Source of the DNA: Naumannella halotolerans
Lineage (GTDB): Bacteria > Actinomycetota > Actinomycetes > Propionibacteriales > Propionibacteriaceae
Assembly: GCF_004364645.1 (NCBI RefSeq)
Contig: NZ_SOAW01000001.1
Span: 744,001 to 808,000, forward strand
Length of the DNA: 64,000 nt
Reading direction: 5' to 3'
Shown here: positions 58,421 through 64,000 of the stretch, in pieces
Position numbering within the stretch: position 1 is the stretch's first letter
Layout: each line of letters starts with the position of its first letter
Program-made: the position numbers and the translations under genes
Notes under the pieces: generated by a model
Told to the model about the DNA's origin: nothing
Databases searched by the model: none
Seen by the model: the letters and a program-made list of their open reading frames with translations, nothing else

Positions 58421-59278
58421 ATGCGCGTTGCACGATTCTCCACCGGTGATGCCCCTCGTTACGGGCTGGTCGAACTGGCCCGCGACAACGGGGAACATCC
58501 CGACACCATCGCGGTCCTGACCGGCGACCCGATCGCGATGCCGGTCCAGCTCACCGGTGAACGGGTCGGCCTCGACGCCGCCCGGCTGCTGGCGCCGGTG
58601 ATTCCCCGGTCGAAGGTGATCGCGGTCGGCCGGAACTATGCCGATCACGCCAAGGAACTCGGCAACGAGGTGCCGAAGACCCCGCTGACGTTCTTCAAGC
58701 CGAACACAGCGGTGATCGGCCCGGGTGACCAGATCATCGCCCCGGCGGCATCGAAGGAACTGCACTTCGAGGGCGAGCTCGCCGTGGTGATCGGCAGGAT
58801 CGCCTCCCAGGTGCCGGCCGAACGCGCCCAGGAGGTGATCTTCGGCTACACCGTCGGCAATGACGCCACCTTGCGCGATCTGCAGAAGTCCGACGGTCAG
58901 TGGGCCCGGGCGAAGGGTTTCGACACCTCCTGCCCGCTGGGGCCGTGGATCGTCACCCACTTCACGATCGAGGAGGCCGGGGAGCTCGCGCTCAGCAGCT
59001 CGGTCGACGGCCGGCAGCGGCAGTCCGGGAACACCTCCGACATGATCTTCCCGATCGCCCAGCTGGTGGAGTACATCAGCTCCTACACCACCTTGCTGCC
59101 CGGTGACGTGATCCTCACCGGTACACCCGCCGGGGTCGGTGAGCTCAGACCGGGTCAGCAGGTGAGTGTGCACATCGAGGGGATCGGAACCCTGACCAAT
59201 CCGGTCGGTGAACCGGGTACACCGGTGGTCTCGGCGAGCGCCGACGAGGCGCCGCGGGCGGAAGGAGAGCAGGCATGA
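58421..59278 (+). CDS. Fumarylacetoacetate hydrolase (FAH) family protein
   Basis: 285 residues. SKVIAVGRNYADHAKELG, FFKPNTAVIGPGDQI, and metal ligands in HFEGELAVVIG and VGNDATLRDLQ identify the FAH fold, nearest to acylpyruvases. PGDVILTGTPAGVG near the end is typical. It sits upstream of gltX with an ATGA overlap, a common pairing in actinobacteria. Substrate not known; oxaloacetate or acylpyruvates are plausible. Confidence 0.88.
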   Translation: MRVARFSTGDAPRYGLVELARDNGEHPDTIAVLTGDPIAMPVQLTGERVGLDAARLLAPVIPRSKVIAVGRNYADHAKELGNEVPKTPLTFFKPNTAVIGPGDQIIAPAASKELHFEGELAVVIGRIASQVPAERAQEVIFGYTVGNDATLRDLQKSDGQWARAKGFDTSCPLGPWIVTHFTIEEAGELALSSSVDGRQRQSGNTSDMIFPIAQLVEYISSYTTLLPGDVILTGTPAGVGELRPGQQVSVHIEGIGTLTNPVGEPGTPVVSASADEAPRAEGEQA

Positions 59279-60774
59279 GCGATGAGGTACTCGGTGATCT
59301 TGCACCGACCGAGGTGCGGGTACGGTTCTGCCCCTCGCCGACCGGCAACCTGCACGTCGGCGGGGTACGTACCGCGCTGTTCAACTGGGCCTTCGCCCGT
59401 CACTACGGCGGGACACTGGTGCTGCGGGTGGAGGACACCGACGCCGAACGTTCGACCCGGGAGTCCGAGCAGTACCTGATCGACTCGTTGAAGTGGCTCG
59501 GTCTGGACTGGGACGAGGGTCCCGAGGTCGGTGGCCCCGACGGGCCGTACCGGCAGTCGGAGCGGTTCGACATCTACCGCGAGGTGGCAACCAAGTTGCT
59601 CGACGGCGGGTACGCCTATGAGTGCTACTGCACCACCGCCGAGGTCGAGGAACGGGCGAAGCTGCGGCCGAAGGGCGCTCCGTCGGGTTACGACGGGTTC
59701 TGCCGTGACCTGAGCGAGGACCAGCGTGCGGCCTTCCTCGCCGAAGGGCGCAAACCCGTGCTGCGGATGCGGATCCCCGACGGCGAGATCGCCTTCGACG
59801 ACCTGGTTCGCGGGCCGGTCTCGTTCTCCTCGGAGTATGTTCCCGATTACGTGATCGTCCGCGCCAACGGGCACCCGCTCTACACCTTGGTGAACCCGGT
59901 CGACGACGCCTTGATGCGGATCACCCATGTCCTGCGCGGTGAGGATCTGCTGTCCTCGACCCCGCGTCAGTTGATCATGTACACCGCGCTCGGAGCAGTC
60001 GGGGTGACCGACGGCACCGTACCCCGCTTCGGGCACCTGCCGTTCGTCATGGGGGAGGGCAACAAGAAGCTCTCCAAGCGTGATACCGGTGGCGGTCTGG
60101 ACGAGTACCGCAAGGCGGGTTATCTGCCGGAGGGCCTGTTGAACTATCTGGCGCTGCTCGGCTGGGCGATCGCCGACGACCGGGATGTCTTCAGCAAGGA
60201 GGAGATGGCGCAGGCCTTCGACATCCGGCGGGTCAACTCCAGTGCTTCCCGGTTCGACCCGAAGAAGGCCCTGGCGATCAACGCCTCGCACATCCGGATG
60301 CTGGGTCACGACGAACTGGCCGCCGCGCTGGTGCCCTACCTGGCCGAGGCCGGACTGATCTCCGATCCGCCCACCGATGCCGAACAGCAGCTGCTGAGCG
60401 CGACCGTGCCGTTGATCAACGAGCGGATCAACACCCTCGCCGAGGCGGTGTCGATGGCCGGCTTCCTGTTCGTGGCCGATGATCGGATCGAGTACTCCGA
60501 GGGTGCGTTCAAGCCGGCTGATGCAGAGACCCTGGCGGCGGCGCAGGCGGCCCTGTCGGAGGTCGAGTTCGATCATGCCTCGATCGAGATGGCCTTGCGG
60601 ACCGCGTTGGTCGACGGTCTCGGCCTGAAGCCCCGGAACGCCTTCGGCCCGGTACGTACCGCGGTCACCGGTTCGAAGATCTCGCCGCCGCTGTTCGAGT
60701 CCCTCGAACTGCTCGGCCGCGAGTCCGCACTGGCTCGGATCGACCGGGCGATCGCTGTCGTACCGGCTGAGTGA
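59275..60774 (+). CDS. gltX: Glutamyl-tRNA synthetase
   Basis: 499 residues, class I synthetase. HIGH motif in CPSPTGNLHVGGVRTALFNW, KMSKS motif in GNKKLSKRDTGGGL, WDEGPEVGGPDGPY, and a C-terminal anticodon-binding helical domain. Charges tRNA-Glu, and in bacteria without GlnRS also tRNA-Gln for later amidation. tRNA-Gln and tRNA-Glu genes lie 2 kb downstream. Coupled to the FAH gene and the CPBP gene by 4-bp overlaps. Confidence 0.97.
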   Translation: MSDEVLGDLAPTEVRVRFCPSPTGNLHVGGVRTALFNWAFARHYGGTLVLRVEDTDAERSTRESEQYLIDSLKWLGLDWDEGPEVGGPDGPYRQSERFDIYREVATKLLDGGYAYECYCTTAEVEERAKLRPKGAPSGYDGFCRDLSEDQRAAFLAEGRKPVLRMRIPDGEIAFDDLVRGPVSFSSEYVPDYVIVRANGHPLYTLVNPVDDALMRITHVLRGEDLLSSTPRQLIMYTALGAVGVTDGTVPRFGHLPFVMGEGNKKLSKRDTGGGLDEYRKAGYLPEGLLNYLALLGWAIADDRDVFSKEEMAQAFDIRRVNSSASRFDPKKALAINASHIRMLGHDELAAALVPYLAEAGLISDPPTDAEQQLLSATVPLINERINTLAEAVSMAGFLFVADDRIEYSEGAFKPADAETLAAAQAALSEVEFDHASIEMALRTALVDGLGLKPRNAFGPVRTAVTGSKISPPLFESLELLGRESALARIDRAIAVVPAE

Positions 60775-61658
60775 GCCGGACCGCCCCGGTGCAGGAGCGG
60801 CCGGACCCGGGTCTGCGTTACACCGCCATGGTGCACCGCACCCGGCCGGGTGCCCTGCTGGCCGTGGCCCTGCTCGCCGTGGCCGGCTTCGTGATCATCA
60901 GTTCCCTGTTCTCCCAGGGACTGTTGACCGTGGGCTGGTTCGTCACCGGGCGTCCGGGTGAGTTGGCGGACTACCTCGCCGCCGGGCGGGCCTTCGAGAC
61001 CCCGCTGGGGATGGTCGCGACCAACCTGGCACTGGGGTCCACCATCGCCGTCGCAGTCGGGTGCCTGCGGCTGCTGGGTCTCGGCCCGCGCTGGCTGATC
61101 TCGGTCGCCGGTACGGTCCGCCTGCGCTGGGCCGTCGTCTGCCTGCTGCCCGCCGTGATCATCTTCGGGGTGCTCGGGGCTCTCGGTATGGGTGCCGGAG
61201 AGGCACCGTCGCCGTACCTGTGGGCCTTCGTGGTGGTGATCGTGCTGACCGTACCCACCCAGGCGATCGCCGAGGAGTTGATCTTCCGCGGGGTGCTCGC
61301 CCAGGCGCTCGGCGGGATCGGCGGAGCGGTACTCGGCATCGTCGGTCCGGCTCTGGTGTTCGCGCTGCTGCACGGGTCGCAGGACCTGTGGTTGTTCCTC
61401 AATCGGTTCGGGTTCGGCATCGTTGCCGGGGTGATCGTGTGGTGCACCGGTGGACTGGAGGCAGTGATGGTCGCCCATGTGGTGAACAACCTGATCGCCT
61501 TCGGCATCGCCGCCTTCGGCCCCGGTGTCGCAGCCGCCCGCACCATGGCCACCATGAGCCCCACCGATGCCTTGCTCGGATTGGCCGGTTACCTGGTGTT
61601 CGGGTTGGTGGTGGTGGCGATCCAACGGATCCGCGGGCCGGTCGCCGTCACCGGTTGA
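60771..61658 (+). CDS. CPBP-family intramembrane metalloprotease
   Basis: 295 residues from GTG 60771 with GTGA overlap to gltX. About eight membrane helices. The family motifs are AIAEELIFRGVLAQAL (EExxFR), VFALLHGSQDLWLFL (His) and VAHVVNNLIAFGIA (HxxxN). A homologue of type II CAAX prenyl endopeptidases; bacterial members act in peptide maturation or immunity, but the target here is unknown. Confidence 0.85.
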   Translation: MSRTAPVQERPDPGLRYTAMVHRTRPGALLAVALLAVAGFVIISSLFSQGLLTVGWFVTGRPGELADYLAAGRAFETPLGMVATNLALGSTIAVAVGCLRLLGLGPRWLISVAGTVRLRWAVVCLLPAVIIFGVLGALGMGAGEAPSPYLWAFVVVIVLTVPTQAIAEELIFRGVLAQALGGIGGAVLGIVGPALVFALLHGSQDLWLFLNRFGFGIVAGVIVWCTGGLEAVMVAHVVNNLIAFGIAAFGPGVAAARTMATMSPTDALLGLAGYLVFGLVVVAIQRIRGPVAVTG

Positions 61659-61789
61659 TCCGGTCGCTGCGGCGCCGGTCGCTCCGATCGGTGCGGCACT
61701 GCCTCGGCATCGGGTGGGCACTGTCTCGGCACCGGGTGGACGCCGCGCCGGGTTAGGCTCGAAGTGCCCGCTGAGCGAGGAGCTGCCCG

Positions 61790-62662
61790 ATGAGCGAAGC
61801 ACTGACCACCGTCCGGTCGACGCTGCACCGCCTGCGTGAGGACGGCACCGCCCGAATTGAGCTGGTGACCACCTTCTCAGCCGGTCCGTGGCCCCGCCGT
61901 CCGGGCCTCGACGACCCGGCAGCTGAGCAACCGCAGACGCCTGCCGATACCTCCACTGAGCGATCTGAGTCCGGTTCCGCGGCTTCCGCCGAGCAATCGG
62001 GGGTCGGGCCCGAGGCGTCCGCGAGCACCGGCACGGAGCCCGAACCACCCCTGGACGAGCTGTCGCGATTGGCCCGGACCGCCGTGGGCCTGGCCGGGCG
62101 TTCGGCGCTCGACCTGGGCAGGCGTGCCGGCCGGATCGCCTTCGCCCCGGCCCGTTCGCGGTGGGGACGGGTGAGCAGCCGCGGGGTGATCGACCTCGCC
62201 GCCTCCCGGGTCGGCCTGGGCGGGTCCTATGCCGAGGTGCACGAAGGTCGTCGGCGCTGGGGTGGTCGCCCCGGGAAGCCGCGAGGCGGTGACGGGCGGA
62301 GTTGGCCGATCGGGATCGAGTCGCCCCTGTGGCTGATCGGCGCGCTGGCCGGGGTGCAGACGGCCGATCCCGCCGTCGACGCCGATGGTGCGGCTCGCTA
62401 CGCGGTGTCGGTCGATCTCGCGGCTGCCTCGGCTGCCTACGCCGAGGGCCTGCCCAGCCCGCAGGTGGATCGCTACGAGCAGCTCCTGGCGCTGCCGTTC
62501 CGGCTCTGGACCGACGATGGCGGGCGCCTGCAGCGGGTGCGCTATGTCGACACTTGGGCCATCTACGACCTGTACCTCAGCGATTGGGGGATCGATCTGT
62601 CCGGGTACGACTGGAGCGTGCTGCCCGAAGGCGGTGGCGTGCCCTTCGTCTCCCGCGGCTGA
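61790..62662 (+). CDS. Protein of unknown function
   Basis: 290 residues from ATG 61790 with GAGGAGC upstream; TAGGCT at 61754-61759 is a candidate -10. Residues about 35-80 are a disordered Ser/Glu/Ala/Pro segment; the rest has Arg-rich stretches (RSRWGRVSSRG) and a Trp/Tyr-rich C-terminus (YVDTWAIYDLYLSDWGIDLS). No membrane helix or known motif. Codon use matches the neighbours, so it appears to be a resident gene. Confidence 0.65.
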   Translation: MSEALTTVRSTLHRLREDGTARIELVTTFSAGPWPRRPGLDDPAAEQPQTPADTSTERSESGSAASAEQSGVGPEASASTGTEPEPPLDELSRLARTAVGLAGRSALDLGRRAGRIAFAPARSRWGRVSSRGVIDLAASRVGLGGSYAEVHEGRRRWGGRPGKPRGGDGRSWPIGIESPLWLIGALAGVQTADPAVDADGAARYAVSVDLAAASAAYAEGLPSPQVDRYEQLLALPFRLWTDDGGRLQRVRYVDTWAIYDLYLSDWGIDLSGYDWSVLPEGGGVPFVSRG

Positions 62663-62770
62663 ACCGCGTAGCGACGGGATGATCCGATTTGTTCCCCGGC
62701 GCCGGATCGAGTAACGTTTCTCGACGTTGCCGAGGCACTTGTGCGAAGGCAGCGAGCCTGTTCAGGCAGG

Positions 62771-62842
62771 TGGGGTATGGGGTAATTGGCAGCCCGACTG
62801 GTTCTGGTCCAGTTAGTCTAGGTTCGAGTCCTAGTACCCCAG
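62771..62842 (+). tRNA. tRNA-Gln (anticodon CTG)
   Basis: 72 bases. Acceptor TGGGGTA pairs with TACCCCA; anticodon stem ACTGG/CCAGT encloses loop TTCTGGT with anticodon CTG; the T arm contains GGTTCGAGTCC. The CCA end is not encoded. Confidence 0.95.
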
Positions 62843-62922
62843 CGAAGCCCAGTGCGAAGTTGATCCGATTCGGATTCTTCCACTAGGCTCTGCTGGTCAC
62901 TCCGCAAGGAGTGGATGCGCTT

Positions 62923-62995
62923 GGCCCCGTTGTGTAGCGGCCTAGCACGCCGCCCTCTCAAGGCGGTAGCGCGGGTTCGAATCCCGTCGGGGCTA
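62923..62995 (+). tRNA. tRNA-Glu (anticodon CTC)
   Basis: 73 bases. Acceptor GGCCCCG pairs with CGGGGCT (one G-T); anticodon stem CCGCC/GGCGG with loop CTCTCAA gives anticodon CTC; T arm GGTTCGAATCC. CCA not encoded. Confidence 0.95.
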
Positions 62996-63000
62996 CAAAC

Positions 63001-63038
63001 CCGAAACCCCCTGGTCAGCCAGGGGGTTTCGGCGTTTC
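63001..63038 (+). terminator. Intrinsic terminator after tRNA-Glu
   Basis: Perfect 14-bp stem CCGAAACCCCCTGG / CCAGGGGGTTTCGG, loop TCAG, then CGTTT, five bases after the tRNA. Confidence 0.85.
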
Positions 63039-63284
63039 CGGGGGCAGAGCTCGCAGGCTCCGAAATCGGCTGGGGCAACACTGGGGCAACATTTGACGCC
63101 GAAGTCGCCCGGATGGGCGGTAGTTCGGACCCCTGATGCGGGAGGGTGCAACAGCGAACGCGCGGCGGGAAGGGCTGCACGCGTCATGGCGCTGTCTGCC
63201 GTAGGAGTGTCGGTGTCCTTGGCTACAGTCGTCTCGTCGCTCGGCCCCGACCTAGGGCCTGATCTCGCCAAGAGGAGGACTGTC
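63039..63284. other. Gap between the tRNA terminator and hsdM
   Basis: No convincing gene. CTGGGGCAACA is repeated in tandem at 63070-63091. TACAGT at 63224-63229 is a candidate -10 for hsdM with a leader of about 50 bases. Confidence 0.5.
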
Positions 63285-64000
63285 TTGCCGCAAAGCTCCA
63301 TCAACCACGCCCGCATCGTCGCGCTCATCTGGAACATCGCCGACGACGTGCTCCGTGACTTGTATGTCCGCGGCAAGTACCGCGACGTGATCCTGCCGTT
63401 CACGGTCCTGCGCCGACTCGACAGCGTCCTCGCACCGACGCGCGACGCCGTCAGGTCTATGAAGAAGATTCTGGACGACGCAGGGATCGCCGACCAGGAC
63501 GCCCCGCTCCGCGACGCGGCCAAGCAGGACTTCTACAACACCTCGGGCTTCTCGCTGCAGGATCTGCGCCACACGTCCAACGCGACCCGGCTGCGGCAGA
63601 ACTTCGAGGCGTACCTGGACGGCTTCTCGCCGAACGTGCAGGAGATCATCGACAACTTCGAGCTGCGCAACCAGCTTCCCCGCCTGACCAAGGCGGACGC
63701 GCTCGGCTCGCTGATCGAGAAGTTCCTCGCACCCGACCTCGACCTCTCGCCTGCGGGCATCGACAACCATGGGATGGGCACGGTCTTCGAGGAGCTCGTG
63801 CGCCGGTTCAACGAGGAGAACAACGAAGAGGCCGGCGAGCACTGGACGCCGCGCGACGCCGTCCGACTCATGACCCGGCTCATGTTCGAGCCGATCGCCG
63901 AAGCGATCCCCTCGGGCACCTACCGCCTGTACGACGGCGCGATGGGCACCGGAGGCATGCTGACCGTCGCTGAGGAGACGCTCCACCACCTGACGGAGCC
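63285..64000 (+). CDS. hsdM: Type I restriction-modification system DNA methylase subunit HsdM (3' end outside window)
   Basis: 238 codons visible, from a TTG at 63285 with AGAGGAGGA about six bases upstream. The N-terminal helical domain (INHARIVALIWNIADDVLRD, YRDVILPFTVLRRLDSVLAP) precedes the N6-adenine methylase part with FNEENNEEAGEHWTPRDAVR and SAM motif I YDGAMGTGGMLTVAEE (the usual DxACGTGGML with Met for Cys). Methylates host DNA in a complex with HsdS and HsdR, which should follow. Position just after a tRNA suggests an accessory island. Confidence 0.9.
   Translation, partial: MPQSSINHARIVALIWNIADDVLRDLYVRGKYRDVILPFTVLRRLDSVLAPTRDAVRSMKKILDDAGIADQDAPLRDAAKQDFYNTSGFSLQDLRHTSNATRLRQNFEAYLDGFSPNVQEIIDNFELRNQLPRLTKADALGSLIEKFLAPDLDLSPAGIDNHGMGTVFEELVRRFNEENNEEAGEHWTPRDAVRLMTRLMFEPIAEAIPSGTYRLYDGAMGTGGMLTVAEETLHHLTE

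Overview
The window is GC-rich DNA of a high-GC Gram-positive bacterium (Actinomycetota). Reasons: a Pup ligase (pafA), the WYL pair pafB-pafC, HelY, an actinobacterial block nadK-recN-pyrG-nudix-xerD-parA-scpA-scpB-rluB, many GTG starts, 4-bp stop/start overlaps, and -10-like hexamers placed 6-7 bases before start codons (leaderless mRNAs). A methylcitrate-type prpD and the general gene content fit the Propionibacteriaceae, but the family assignment is inference.

Layout. 1-2050: a GntR regulator and prpD transcribed leftward, with paired operator-like sites. 2207-15952: NAD kinase, RecN, a hydrolase, a secreted PGRP/LGFP amidase, then pyrG, ADP-ribose pyrophosphatase, XerD, ParA, ScpA, ScpB, RluB and PafA, mostly overlapping. 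16228-28378: FKBP lipoprotein, a 786-bp repeat-filled gap, a biotin ECF transporter (bioY-ecfA-ecfT) with gluQ, then pafB-pafC-tatA-tatC-lipid kinase-helY. 28419-35528: an amino-sugar locus (nagB, nagA, DeoR regulator, ROK kinase) that has been broken. A deletion joins a 5'-truncated SIS isomerase to a 5'-truncated, frameshifted sugar-binding protein, and the two permeases are fused into one frame. 35599-37801: hisF, a hydroxyacid dehydrogenase, a HIT protein. 37802-39728: a repeat-rich stretch with a small membrane protein and its decayed paralogue.

39890-54642 is a branched-chain amino acid region: an unusual IlvD/Edd dehydratase, ilvB-ilvN-ilvC, leuB, ilvE and cimA, with a decayed M23 peptidase, an SDR, a methyltransferase and two membrane proteins between them. 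Upstream of ilvB and of cimA I read two separate transcription attenuators with the same design. Each has a promoter whose predicted start is the leader GTG, a 13- or 11-residue peptide rich in Ile/Leu/Val, a hairpin over the leader stop codon, and a T-tailed terminator. Together these genes make Val, Leu and Ile, the last through citramalate.

54707-62662: a DUF1707 protein, an APC amino acid permease, thymidine phosphorylase, a FAH-family hydrolase, gltX, a CPBP protease and an unknown protein. Then tRNA-Gln(CTG), tRNA-Glu(CTC), a terminator, and the start of a type I restriction-modification methylase (hsdM) running off the right end, possibly the edge of an island at the tRNA.

The least explained elements are a long inverted repeat seen three times (17495, 17855, 38709), a perfect 24-bp-arm palindrome at 42773, and a nested hairpin at 46932. 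No rRNA, CRISPR array, transposase or replication origin was seen.
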